Made by a program: the position numbers and the translations under genes. From assembly GCA_963520725.1 (NCBI GenBank), contig CAUQSG010000018.1, positions 1 to 27,724 of the forward strand: a DNA stretch of 27,724 nucleotides, written 5' to 3'. Shown here in pieces: positions 17,222 to 24,581 of the stretch. The first letter of the stretch is position 1. The number at the start of each line of letters is the position of its first letter. A model generated the notes under the pieces. It saw nothing but the letters and a program-made list of their open reading frames with translations, was not told the DNA's origin and ran no database searches. Origin of the DNA: JABCPE02 sp963520725. GTDB taxonomy: Bacteria > Bacteroidota > Bacteroidia > Flavobacteriales > Weeksellaceae.

Positions 17222-17346
17222 TTAAAAATCAACAATTAAAGATTTGATATTTTTCATTATTTACAGTTCCGAAAAATATTTTAAAAGAAAATAAATAAAA
17301 CGGAAAAAGGAACTGTTTTTAGAAAAGATTTTTTGGAGGAATTATA

Positions 17347-17374
17347 GTTTCAAAAATCGACCCTTTTTTGAAAC
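17347..17374 (-). terminator. Probable hairpin terminator of the unknown exported protein
   Basis: A 10-bp stem (GTTTCAAAAA with TTTTTGAAAC, 8-nt loop) begins 2 bp after the stop. On the minus strand the descending arm is T-rich, but only TATAATT follows, so the terminator is moderate. Confidence 0.5.
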
Positions 17375-17375
17375 C

Positions 17376-18083
17376 TTATTTTCTTATCATTATCTCATTA
17401 GATTGTATCTTACCGCTGAAAAGCTTATATCCTTTAAATTCTTCTTTTTGCTTTGGGGTTAAATAATCATAAATCTTTTCATCTATACAGATTTCTAAAA
17501 ACATAGGATAATCTATATTTTTATCTAAATGATAATAATAGTATGAAGGATAGGTATCTAAACCTATATTAATATCATTTATATTAAAGTTTTTAAGATA
17601 GGTAATGGATTTCTTTGATTTTAATACTTTTAATTGATTATATAAATACCAATTAATATCAATATTTTTATAATCTCCTTTTATATGATATTTTTTCTTC
17701 CAATTTTTTATTTTTTCTCTATGGATTCTTTCTTTTTCTTTCCTTTTTTTAGATACTGCTAAAAGTTCTTCTTCTGTTAAATGTATAAATCCTGATAATA
17801 AAGAATCCATATACTCATTTTTTTCGTTTTTTATTTTGAATATTATGCCTAAGTCAGGATAATTTTCTAATCTATAAAAATTAGCACATGTTTCTTCTGG
17901 AAAATAGTATCTATAATTTGCTGTATCAATAGGAATAATGTAATCATAATCACTATCATTAATCACTTCTATTTTTAACATATAATTATCCTCTTTCTTA
18001 CTAAAAACACTTACTTTCATACTAATTTGAGAAAGAAGTGTATTGTAAATAAAAAATATAACTATAAATAATATATTTCTCAT
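17376..18083 (-). CDS. Exported protein of unknown function, very AT-rich
   Basis: I do not recognise this 235-residue protein. I place the start at ATG 18083, because MRNILFIVIFFIYNTLLSQ is then a typical flavobacterial signal peptide ending near LLSQ. The open frame extends 24 codons further to 18155 (GTATGGATACAG region), but that would bury the signal. The mature part is rich in Lys, Tyr, Ile and Asn. It holds a possible beta domain (~25-70, with VINDSDYDYIIPID), a charged helix (KKRKEKERIHREKIKNWKKK) and a C-terminal region with YPSYYYYHLD. In lines I counted, G+C is around a fifth, well below neighbouring housekeeping genes. It lies alone inside a bracketing inverted repeat, so acquisition by transfer is possible. 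Confidence 0.7.
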   Translation of the reverse strand: MRNILFIVIFFIYNTLLSQISMKVSVFSKKEDNYMLKIEVINDSDYDYIIPIDTANYRYYFPEETCANFYRLENYPDLGIIFKIKNEKNEYMDSLLSGFIHLTEEELLAVSKKRKEKERIHREKIKNWKKKYHIKGDYKNIDINWYLYNQLKVLKSKKSITYLKNFNINDINIGLDTYPSYYYYHLDKNIDYPMFLEICIDEKIYDYLTPKQKEEFKGYKLFSGKIQSNEIMIRK

Positions 18084-18183
18084 AATTAAGGTTTTTTGTG
18101 TTCTTTTTAATAGATTTTGCTTATTATCTAAATACTTTTCTGTATCCATACTCATTCCATATCCTATTCTTAATATTGATTTT

Positions 18184-18223
18184 GATTCAAGATAACTTTA
18201 AAGGATTCAAGATAAATTCTTTA
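18184..18223 (+). repeat. Right arm of inverted repeat plus tandem second copy
   Basis: Two adjacent 20-bp units each begin GATTCAAGATAA (18184 and 18204) and diverge in their last 8 bp. The first is the inverted partner of 17202-17221 (18/20). Confidence 0.7.
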
Positions 18224-18232
18224 AGCAAATAT

Positions 18233-18263
18233 AAAAGCCTTACTTTTGTAGAGTAAGGCTTTT
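18233..18263 (-). terminator. Hairpin terminator after trpS
   Basis: An 11-bp perfect stem, AAAAGCCTTAC with GTAAGGCTTTT and a 9-nt loop, lies 8 bp after the trpS stop on the minus strand. The arm ends in TTTT and continues ATATTT. Confidence 0.85.
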
Positions 18264-18271
18264 ATATTTAT

Positions 18272-19240
18272 TTACATTCCCAAACTTTTTCTTACTCTTT
18301 GGAGAGTTTCTTGGGCTACTTTTTGGGTTTTTTCTGCTCCTTCTTGCAGTTTTTTCTCCAATTCAGGAAGATTATCCATATAATAAGCAAAGATTTCTCT
18401 TTCCTTTACATAGGTTTCCAAAATCAAATTCAGCAATTCCGTTTTTGCGTGTCCATACCCGAAATTCCCTGCAAGATATTTCTCTCTCAATGCTTGGGTT
18501 TTGTCCTCTGTCGCAATGAGCGAATATATCGTAAAGACCTTACAAGTGTCAGGATTTTTCGGCTCTTCCAGCGGTGTAGAATCTGTTTCTATGGACATTA
18601 CTTGTTTCTTCAATTCCTTTTCCGGAAGGAATATATTGATGATGTTTCCTCTTGATTTGGACATTTTATTTCCGTCTGTCCCTGGCACATATTTCGTGTT
18701 TTCCTGTAATTCCGCCTGTGGCAGCACGAAAACCTCGCCCATTTGGTTATTAAATCTCGCTCCTACATCTCTCGCCATTTCCAAATGCTGAAGCTGGTCT
18801 TTTCCCACAGGAACTACCTCGGCATCGTAGAGCAGAATATCCGCCGCCATAAGCATAGGATAGGTAAAAAGCCCTACATTCACATCTCCCAGTCTGTCTG
18901 CTTTATCCTTGAACGAATGAGCCAAAGTAAGCCTTTGGTAAGGAAAAAAACAAGACAAATACCAAGAAAGCTCGCAGGTTTCTGGAATGTCACTTTGTCT
19001 GTAGAAATAAGTTTTCTCTGTATCCAGCCCAAAAGCCAGCCATGCCGCAGCGATTTCGTAAGTGTTTTTTTTCAGCACCTCAGCATCTTTTATCTGCGTG
19101 AGAGTGTGCATATTAGCGATGAACAAGAAAGACTCGTTCTCTGTTTTTTTAGATAATTCTATGGCTGGAACGATTGCCCCCAAAATATTCCCTAGATGTG
19201 GCGTTCCTGTAGCCTGTATTCCTGTAAGAATTCTTGACAT
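18272..19240 (-). CDS. trpS: Tryptophanyl-tRNA synthetase
   Basis: This 322-residue class Ic aminoacyl-tRNA synthetase charges tRNA-Trp. The class I HIGH equivalent is in TGTPHLGNILGA (11-22) and the KMSKS loop is intact at 192-196. LLYDAEVVPVGKDQLQHLEMARDV is the conserved tryptophan/dimer-interface block. Length is normal for bacteria (~325-335). The start is 27 bp downstream of the tatD stop, and a TAATTTTG element overlapping that stop could give it a separate promoter. Confidence 0.97.
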   Translation of the reverse strand: MSRILTGIQATGTPHLGNILGAIVPAIELSKKTENESFLFIANMHTLTQIKDAEVLKKNTYEIAAAWLAFGLDTEKTYFYRQSDIPETCELSWYLSCFFPYQRLTLAHSFKDKADRLGDVNVGLFTYPMLMAADILLYDAEVVPVGKDQLQHLEMARDVGARFNNQMGEVFVLPQAELQENTKYVPGTDGNKMSKSRGNIINIFLPEKELKKQVMSIETDSTPLEEPKNPDTCKVFTIYSLIATEDKTQALREKYLAGNFGYGHAKTELLNLILETYVKEREIFAYYMDNLPELEKKLQEGAEKTQKVAQETLQRVRKSLGM

Positions 19241-19262
19241 GATTTTATTTTTTATTTTTAAA

Positions 19263-19270
19263 CAAAATTA
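19263..19270 (-). promoter_or_regulatory. Possible -7 promoter element TAATTTTG for trpS
   Basis: A TAnnTTTG match on the minus strand overlaps the tatD stop codon and ends 22 bp before the trpS ATG. The surroundings are so AT-rich that chance is plausible. Confidence 0.4.
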
Positions 19271-19897
19271 AATTTTACATTTTAAAACCTGCTGTACATT
19301 TTTATAAATCTCGGTTTTAAGGGTTTCTATCGGGATTTCTTTGATTTCGGCAAGTTTCAAATAAACCTCATCGATAGGCTCTTCTGCTGTATCCGTTTCC
19401 AAAAAAATCCTATCCAAAGGAATGTCCCACGCAGTTTCCTGAAAAGATAAGTTATAAAGCAGCGTTTTCCCAAAAGACAAATAAAATCCTTTGCTCAAAA
19501 GCTCTTGGGCGGTTTCCTTTTTCTTATTAAACCCATGCACGATGAGCGGCACTTTTGCGATTTTCTGAAATCTCAGCAACTGAGAAAAACGCCGAACACA
19601 ATGCACTATCACGGGTTTTTGGATTTCATTCGCCCAAAGAATCTGCTGTTCAAAAATTCGCTCCTGCAAACTCTCATCCACAGAGACCAGCCCATCCAGC
19701 CCGCATTCGCCTATCGCAAGGCAGTTTGGGTGCTGGGATATTTCTTTTATTTTATCTAAATTCTGTCTGTAATTTTCATCAATTTTATTTGGGTGAAGTC
19801 CTACTGAAAAATAATTTTCTGGTATTTCTTCCATGAAATCCAAATTATAAATTCCGCATTCTCTCCCACGAAAATGATGATGAAAATCAAAAAACAT
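19268..19897 (-). CDS. TatD-family metal-dependent hydrolase, short form
   Basis: At 209 residues this is shorter than classical TatD (~255-265) but keeps the metal ligands: H6 and H8 in DFHHHF, E64 in GECGLD, H99 in VHC, H121 in VHGF and D169 in LETDT. It is probably a 3'-5' exo/endodeoxyribonuclease acting in DNA repair or turnover. The missing length seems to come from short loops rather than truncation, since start and end are both well formed. Annotators often label this Bacteroidota branch simply as TatD family. It follows the TRIC-type gene by 11 bp and is likely in the same transcript. Confidence 0.88.
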   Translation of the reverse strand: MFFDFHHHFRGRECGIYNLDFMEEIPENYFSVGLHPNKIDENYRQNLDKIKEISQHPNCLAIGECGLDGLVSVDESLQERIFEQQILWANEIQKPVIVHCVRRFSQLLRFQKIAKVPLIVHGFNKKKETAQELLSKGFYLSFGKTLLYNLSFQETAWDIPLDRIFLETDTAEEPIDEVYLKLAEIKEIPIETLKTEIYKNVQQVLKCKI

Positions 19898-19908
19898 ACA
19901 GCTCTTTT

Positions 19909-20544
19909 TTATTCTTTTCTTTCTTCTTTGGACAAGTAGAATTTAGGCATTTCCCACTGATATCTCACCGCGAGAGTTCTCACTGCTACAATCAGCAAAA
20001 TAGTAGAAACATGCACCATAATATATGGCATGGAAGTGTATCTATACAACACCAAAAACAAAACTCCGCCCACAATACACGCCGTAGCGTAGATTTCTTT
20101 TCTCAAAACCAAAGGAATTCTATTGAGCAAAATATCTCTAAAAATCCCACCAAAACAACCTGTGATAACCCCCAAAGTGAGAGAAATAATCGTCCCATGC
20201 TCCGCATTCAGCCCTTTCTGAATCCCCATAATGGTAAAAAGCCCAAGCCCAAAGCTGTCAAAAATAAACAATGGTGTTTCGAATTTTTTCTCAAAAACCT
20301 TTACCAGCATCGCAAAAATACTTGCAAAAAAAACCACCGTGCAGCTGAACATATCTTTCATCCAGAAGACAGGAACTTCCAGCAGTAAATCCCGCAAAGT
20401 CCCTCCACCAAAGGAAGTAACGAAAGACACTATAAGCACACCGAAAGGGTCTAATCTTTTCTCTATCGCTGCAAAAGCCCCAGACATCGAGAAAGAGACC
20501 AACCCCAAAAGTTCAATTACGAAATTAAAATTTTCATACAACAT
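19909..20544 (-). CDS. TRIC-type cation channel family protein (UPF0126, YadS/YicG-like)
   Basis: This 211-residue membrane protein has seven predicted segments and an internal repeat. The two glycine-kink motifs of prokaryotic TRIC proteins are clear: SFGGGTLRD at 44-52 and CFGGIFRD at 130-137. Bacterial TRIC homologues form trimeric cation-selective channels, but the physiological role in bacteria is not settled. YicG-like members have also been linked to small-molecule transport. It lies between coaD (85 bp upstream) and tatD (11 bp downstream). Confidence 0.9.
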   Translation of the reverse strand: MLYENFNFVIELLGLVSFSMSGAFAAIEKRLDPFGVLIVSFVTSFGGGTLRDLLLEVPVFWMKDMFSCTVVFFASIFAMLVKVFEKKFETPLFIFDSFGLGLFTIMGIQKGLNAEHGTIISLTLGVITGCFGGIFRDILLNRIPLVLRKEIYATACIVGGVLFLVLYRYTSMPYIMVHVSTILLIVAVRTLAVRYQWEMPKFYLSKEERKE

Positions 20545-20574
20545 AAATCAACATTTTATTTTTCAAAACAATAA

Positions 20575-20597
20575 CCACACAAAACGAGTCCGTGTGG
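20575..20597 (-). terminator. Weak hairpin between coaD and the TRIC gene
   Basis: The minus strand has CCACAC...GTGTGG (6-bp stem, 11-nt loop) followed by TTATTGTTTT. It starts 32 bp after the coaD stop. The T tract is interrupted, so it may act as an attenuator or not at all. Confidence 0.35.
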
Positions 20598-20629
20598 CAA
20601 AAATCAAGTTCCTATGACCGACTTTCTTC

Positions 20630-21091
20630 CTACACCCTCACCGCATCTGGAACGAACAAAGTATAGTCGCCACCTAGCGAGATAATCTCCCTGACACTGC
20701 TGCTGCTGATGAACGACTTAGCCGAAGAAGTCAGCAGGAAGATAGTCTCTATCTTGTTCTCCAAAGTAAGTGTCCTATTGATATGCACTATCGCCTTTTC
20801 AAACTCAAAGTCAGCAGGATTTCTCAGCCCTCTGATAATGAAATTCACATTTCTCTTTCGGCAGTAGTCCACCGTAAGCCCCTCAAAAGAGTCAATTTCC
20901 ACATTAGGAAAATCCTTAAAAGTATTTCTCAAAAATTCTTTTCTCTGCTCCAGAGAAAACATGTATTTTTTCTGCACATTATGCCCTATGGCAATGATGA
21001 TTTTATCAAAAAGCTTCGTCGCCCTTTCTACAATATCATAATGCCCTAAGGTAACAGGGTCAAAAGACCCAGGGAATACCGCTGTTTTCAT
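20630..21091 (-). CDS. coaD: Phosphopantetheine adenylyltransferase
   Basis: This 153-residue enzyme adenylylates 4'-phosphopantetheine to dephospho-CoA, the penultimate step of CoA synthesis. The N-terminal nucleotidyltransferase motif GSFDPVTLGH (8-17) includes the TxGH signature. IIRGLRNPADFEFE and the C-terminal ISSSSVRE loop are diagnostic. Length is slightly under the usual ~160. It follows a small unknown gene by 25 bp. Confidence 0.97.
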   Translation of the reverse strand: MKTAVFPGSFDPVTLGHYDIVERATKLFDKIIIAIGHNVQKKYMFSLEQRKEFLRNTFKDFPNVEIDSFEGLTVDYCRKRNVNFIIRGLRNPADFEFEKAIVHINRTLTLENKIETIFLLTSSAKSFISSSSVREIISLGGDYTLFVPDAVRV

Positions 21092-21116
21092 TGTTTATTT
21101 TTAGTATTCTTAAATA

Positions 21117-21413
21117 TTATTCACTTCCCTTATAGCTTTCATTAGCAAAATCAATATTTCTGCACGGATACCAACCCACCATCATATCCATCACTTCTTC
21201 CAAAGTCTCTATAAGGTGCTCATCTGTCCCATCGTTCTGTAATTCTACATCACTTTCGAGGTATATTTGATAGATTTCCTTCTCTGAAAATCCTTCCGCA
21301 TACAACTGCAATGCAAAGTTTCTGAGTTTTTCCACTGCATCCTGCTCAAAGAGAAGTCGTTTTATCTTTTCTTTTACTTCATCTCTCTTTTGCGTTTTGT
21401 TATCCATCATCAT
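21117..21413 (-). CDS. Small conserved-looking helical protein, function unknown
   Basis: I do not recognise this protein of up to 98 residues. It is mostly charged helix with no signal peptide or membrane segment, and so is presumably cytosolic. The C-terminal part holds EVMDMMVGWYPCRNIDF. The start is ambiguous because three Met codons stand in a row (21413, 21410, 21407). GAGGAAAT about 10 bp upstream resembles a weak ribosome site and favours one of the three without choosing. It is 21 bp after the upstream exported-protein gene and 25 bp before coaD, so it belongs to the same transcript. Confidence 0.75.
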   Translation of the reverse strand: MMMDNKTQKRDEVKEKIKRLLFEQDAVEKLRNFALQLYAEGFSEKEIYQIYLESDVELQNDGTDEHLIETLEEVMDMMVGWYPCRNIDFANESYKGSE

Positions 21414-21434
21414 TATTTATTTCCTCAGTGTTTT

Positions 21435-21920
21435 CTATCGAGTTTGATTTGATTTTTCGTAAAACTGCTTCAAATTATCCAAATTCACGCTGCAGTCTTT
21501 ATTAAAAACATTATTGGCTACTAAGTTTTCCATCAAACGAGTTGCTCCAGTTACTTTTGGGTTTCTGTAAGCTTTTTTACCAATGATATTAAAATCTACA
21601 ATGCCTTTCCAGTTTCCTGCTTCATCTTTCTTCGCTACCCCAAAGAATAGAAGTTCTCCTTTCAGAGATTTTATTTCATAGGAATAAGGCACCAGACCAT
21701 ATTCTGTTTGTTTTTTTTCGCCTTCATTATCCACATCATTTAGAGTTAATAAAAAACACATTTTTTTATCCAAATATATTTCATCTGGCTCCACTCTCAC
21801 TTCTTTAGCGGTGTTTTTTGTTTTCGGAAGATTTAGTTTTAGTTCAGTATACAAATCATCTTCTGTTTGCGCAGAGAAAAATAAAGGAAATAGAAATACT
21901 GTCAACCAAAGTGTTTTCAT
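21435..21920 (-). CDS. Exported protein of unknown function, tandem paralogue A
   Basis: This 161-residue protein has a signal peptide (~1-18, LWLTVFLFPLFFSAQ) and no lipobox. The mature part looks like an all-beta domain. It is clearly homologous to the next gene upstream (21971-22441). Shared features in the same order are an early LxLPxTxxx segment, a [IV]xLDxK[ML]CF cysteine block, YEI[KT]SL[KD]G[EK]L, W[KE]G[IM]V, and the C-terminal cysteine block DC[ST][VI]NLDNLK, followed by FYEKSN. The two conserved cysteines could form a disulfide after export. I know no function for the family. Confidence 0.8.
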   Translation of the reverse strand: MKTLWLTVFLFPLFFSAQTEDDLYTELKLNLPKTKNTAKEVRVEPDEIYLDKKMCFLLTLNDVDNEGEKKQTEYGLVPYSYEIKSLKGELLFFGVAKKDEAGNWKGIVDFNIIGKKAYRNPKVTGATRLMENLVANNVFNKDCSVNLDNLKQFYEKSNQTR

Positions 21921-21970
21921 AATTTTTATATTTTAATGTTTATTCAGTTTTTTACTTTCTACTAAATTTT

Positions 21971-22441
21971 TCAGAAATTCTTTTCTTTATTTTCATTAGA
22001 CTTCTCGTAAAATAATTTCAAATTGTCTAAATTGATGGTACAATCATTATTTATCACTTGACTAGAGGATAAATTTAAGATTAAATCTTTCCTTGATATT
22101 ATTTTTGAATTTTTGTAACCTTTTTTATCTATCAATGGAAAACTAACCATTCCTTCCCACTCTCTTTTTTCATTTTGATAAATTATCCCAGAAAACACTA
22201 ATTTTCCATCTAATGAAGTAATTTCATAATAATTACGAGATTTACCATATTCTGTGAAAACATTATGTTTTAATTCATATCTAAAACAAAGTTTTTCATC
22301 TATCACGATTCCTTCTTTTGCGAACTCAATAGAATTTGGTTCTTTTCCTGTTTCAGGAATACCTAATCTCATAGTTTGATATGTCTTTTCTTGAGAAAAA
22401 ACCATCATTGGAGCAAATAACAATATTACTAAGATTCTCAT
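21971..22441 (-). CDS. Exported protein of unknown function, tandem paralogue B
   Basis: This 156-residue protein has a signal peptide (~1-17, ILVILLFAPMMVFSQ). It shares the whole layout of its neighbour 21435-21920, including both cysteine blocks and the LDNLKLFYEKSN end. Identity looks highest in the last 25 residues before the variable tails. Its start overlaps the ddl stop in ATGA, so it is co-translated with the D-Ala-D-Ala ligase. The 50-bp gap to paralogue A shows no promoter match. Context hints at an envelope role, but that is inference. G+C appears lower than in ddl. Confidence 0.8.
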   Translation of the reverse strand: MRILVILLFAPMMVFSQEKTYQTMRLGIPETGKEPNSIEFAKEGIVIDEKLCFRYELKHNVFTEYGKSRNYYEITSLDGKLVFSGIIYQNEKREWEGMVSFPLIDKKGYKNSKIISRKDLILNLSSSQVINNDCTINLDNLKLFYEKSNENKEKNF

Positions 22442-23424
22442 AATTTTAAAAGTGCTTTTTCCACCTCATTTCCGCACAAATCTTTGATGGAGATTCCGTA
22501 GATTTTCGCCTGTTGCGGCAGGATACTCGCAGGAGAAAAACCTGGGTTGGTATTCATTTCCAGCATATAAGGCGTTCCGTTCATAATGATGTATTCCGAA
22601 CGAGAAAAACCACTCATTCCCAATGACTTATAAGCCTTTTTCGCTATTTCTTCTACTTTTAGTCGTGTCGGCTCATCTATTCTGGCTGGCGTAATTTCCT
22701 GAGAAGCACCTTCATACTTAGCTTCATAGTCGAAGAAATCATTTTCGGAAACGATTTCCGTAATTCCCAAAACGGTAATTTCACCTTTATAATCTACCAC
22801 ACCTACCGAAACTTCCATTCCGTCCAAAAAGCTCTCTATCAGCACCTCATCATCTTCGTGGAAGGCTTTTTCCAGAGCTGCTTTGAACTCAGATTTTTCT
22901 TTCACTTTTGAAATTCCCAAACTAGACCCAGACTGATTTGGTTTTACAAAACAAGGAAGACCAAGTTCAGAGATAATTTCATCTTCGCTAAAAGCATCTC
23001 CTTTTCTCAAATAAATACTCTTCGCCGAAGGAATTCCGTATTTAGAAAGCACCGCCAGAGTATCTTTTTTATTGAATGTCAATGCACTTTGGTAAAAATC
23101 ACAGCCCGTATATCTCTGTCCCACAGCATCCCAATACGCCTGCAAAAGTCCGTTTTCACCAGGTGTTCCGTGAATGGTATTGAAACAAACATCAAATTTC
23201 AGTTTCGTTCCATCGGCAAGTTTTACCGAAAAATCGGCTTTGTCTATTGGGAATTTTTCATCATTGTCATCCACAAAAAACCAACCTTCCTTCAAGACAT
23301 GAACCCTATAAACATTGTATAAATCTCTATCCAATTCATCAAAAATAAGCTGACCGCTTTTCAGCGAAACGATATACTCATCGGAAAAACCGCCCATTAC
23401 CACGGCGACATTCTTTTTATTCAT
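22438..23424 (-). CDS. ddl: D-alanine-D-alanine ligase
   Basis: This 328-residue ATP-grasp enzyme makes the D-Ala-D-Ala dipeptide for peptidoglycan precursors in the cytosol. The N-terminal block VVMGGFSDEYIVSLKSG (9-24), HGTPGENGLLQAYWD, the ATP-grasp segment CFVKPNQSGSSLGISKVK and the C-terminal EMNTNPGFS...SILPQQA motif are all in place. It appears to be the first gene of a minus-strand run reaching at least coaD. A TAATTTTG element precedes it and a divergent sugar-kinase gene lies on the other side of the 92-bp spacer. Confidence 0.96.
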   Translation of the reverse strand: MNKKNVAVVMGGFSDEYIVSLKSGQLIFDELDRDLYNVYRVHVLKEGWFFVDDNDEKFPIDKADFSVKLADGTKLKFDVCFNTIHGTPGENGLLQAYWDAVGQRYTGCDFYQSALTFNKKDTLAVLSKYGIPSAKSIYLRKGDAFSEDEIISELGLPCFVKPNQSGSSLGISKVKEKSEFKAALEKAFHEDDEVLIESFLDGMEVSVGVVDYKGEITVLGITEIVSENDFFDYEAKYEGASQEITPARIDEPTRLKVEEIAKKAYKSLGMSGFSRSEYIIMNGTPYMLEMNTNPGFSPASILPQQAKIYGISIKDLCGNEVEKALLKL

Positions 23425-23441
23425 AACTCTTACAATTTAGG

Positions 23442-23449
23442 CAAAATTA
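23442..23449 (-). promoter_or_regulatory. -7 promoter element TAATTTTG for ddl
   Basis: An exact TAnnTTTG match on the minus strand, ending 17 bp before the ddl ATG at 23424. Confidence 0.6.
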
Positions 23450-23490
23450 ACAAAAACTTTTTATTCACCTACGCTGTCTGATAAATTCTT

Positions 23491-23498
23491 TAACTTTG
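23491..23498 (+). promoter_or_regulatory. -7 promoter element TAACTTTG for the amgK-like gene
   Basis: An exact TAnnTTTG match, ending 18 bp before ATG 23517. A TTG reading of the start at 23496 would lie inside this element, which supports the ATG. Confidence 0.65.
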
Positions 23499-23516
23499 TG
23501 GCTAAAAGATTTTTTC

Positions 23517-24533
23517 ATGCATCTATCCACCGCAAAAACTTTTTTTGAGGAATTCACAGGCTCTCCTGCTGCTGATTTTCAGGTATTACAGCAGAGCGGC
23601 TCATCGAGAATCAATTTCATCGGAAAGTCTAATAATCAGGATTTTATCATCACTTACAACGAAAATATCAGAGAAAATGAGGCTTTTCTCTATCTTTCGG
23701 AAGAGTTTTCTTCATTAAAACTAAATACACCTAAAATACTGGCAGTCAATGAAGAAAAAACGCTTTATGTTCAGGAGTTTTTGGGCAAAAATACTTTGTC
23801 TGAAATCATCTCTGCCGAAGGGCACAGCGAAAGGGTAAAATCATTAGTGAAACAAACCTTGGAAAAGCTATTCATTCTACAACAAAAAACCGAAGGGAAA
23901 ATAGATTTCCACAGAACTTTCGAATACGAAGCCTATGATAATCTACCAATTACACATGATTTATATTATTTTAAAAATTTCATGGTGGATGTCTTGGAAC
24001 TCCCTTATCACAAAAGTTCTTTGCTAAAAGAATTTCAAAATTTAACAACTAAAATAGAAAATCTCTCTCCTAAAACAATCATGCTGAGGGATTTCCAGTC
24101 GAGAAATATTTTAGTAAATGAAGAAAACCAAGTCTTTTTCATTGATTATCAATCTGCTATGCTAGGGCCTGCGGTCTATGATGTGGTTTCTTTTTTATTC
24201 CAAGCGAAAGCCAACTTCCCTGCCGAATGGAAAACAGAAATGCTGGATTTTTATTTCAGTCTTTGGGACAGCGAAACACAGCCTGCACTAAAAGAAGCTC
24301 TTCCCTACTGCCAGCTTATCAGATTTTTGCAAGTGCTTGGCGCTTATGGTTTTAGAGGACTTATCCAACGGAAAGCTCATTTTCTGTCGAGCATCGGACA
24401 GGGAATAAAAAACCTAACAGATTTTTCTGCAAACTGGCAGGAAAACGCCGCTTTCCCAGAGCTTTATTCAGTTATAGAAAAACTCAATGAACCAGACACT
24501 CAAAAGAAGATAAACGCTTTGATTTCTGGGTAA
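23517..24533 (+). CDS. amgK: AmgK-like anomeric sugar kinase (phosphotransferase family)
   Basis: This 338-residue protein has the aminoglycoside-phosphotransferase (APH) fold. I start it at ATG 23517 (MHLSTAKTFF), because an upstream TTG frame lies in the promoter. Catalytic loop: R191-D192...N197 in LRDFQSRN, followed by IDYQSAMLGPAVYDVVSFL (209-227). That block closely follows the DFQDAxxGPxxYDxxSLL pattern of AmgK, the MurNAc/GlcNAc 1-kinase of peptidoglycan salvage. The nucleotide-binding half (~28-95) has GSSRINFIG where AmgK has its SDASFRRYFR block. The next two genes encode a RapZ-type domain and a MurU-like nucleotidyltransferase, which supports wall-sugar recycling over drug resistance. 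The kinase family is firm; substrate assignment is inference from motif and context. Confidence 0.78.
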   Translation: MHLSTAKTFFEEFTGSPAADFQVLQQSGSSRINFIGKSNNQDFIITYNENIRENEAFLYLSEEFSSLKLNTPKILAVNEEKTLYVQEFLGKNTLSEIISAEGHSERVKSLVKQTLEKLFILQQKTEGKIDFHRTFEYEAYDNLPITHDLYYFKNFMVDVLELPYHKSSLLKEFQNLTTKIENLSPKTIMLRDFQSRNILVNEENQVFFIDYQSAMLGPAVYDVVSFLFQAKANFPAEWKTEMLDFYFSLWDSETQPALKEALPYCQLIRFLQVLGAYGFRGLIQRKAHFLSSIGQGIKNLTDFSANWQENAAFPELYSVIEKLNEPDTQKKINALISG

Positions 24534-24557
24534 AAATTCTTTTTATTTTAAGATTTG

Positions 24558-24565
24558 TAAATTTG
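24558..24565 (+). promoter_or_regulatory. Possible -7 promoter element TAAATTTG before the RapZ-like gene
   Basis: A TAnnTTTG match in the 48-bp gap, ending 16 bp before the ATG. It would let the RapZ-like/MurU/LOG trio be expressed apart from the kinase. The AT-rich setting makes chance possible. Confidence 0.45.
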
Positions 24566-24581
24566 CGGGAATTATTTTATT

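Larger units (their letters stand above)
16940..17375. other. AT-rich intergenic stretch without a recognisable gene
   Basis: About 436 bp, dense in stops on both strands, between the dus promoter and the stop of the unknown exported protein. It holds one arm of a 20-bp inverted repeat (17202-17221), an 8-bp inverted repeat AAACATAA/TTATGTTT (17086-17115), a longer-range pair ACAGTTCC/GGAACTGT (17263-17270 and 17309-17316) and a hairpin just after the gene (17347-17374). I see no tRNA, no known ncRNA and no convincing ORF. Confidence 0.6.

Noticed and set aside
16940..17375. Hidden tRNA, CRISPR or small ORF in the largest gap
   Set aside because: No cloverleaf, no regularly spaced repeats and dense stops in all frames; only short inverted repeats are visible.
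22438..23424. VanA-type D-Ala-D-Lac ligase
   Set aside because: No vanH/vanX neighbours; motifs and context are those of a housekeeping Ddl.
23517..24533. Aminoglycoside resistance phosphotransferase
   Set aside because: The fold is shared, but the LRDFQSRN and DYQSAMLGP blocks and the MurU/RapZ neighbours fit the sugar-kinase AmgK branch. There is no mobile context.
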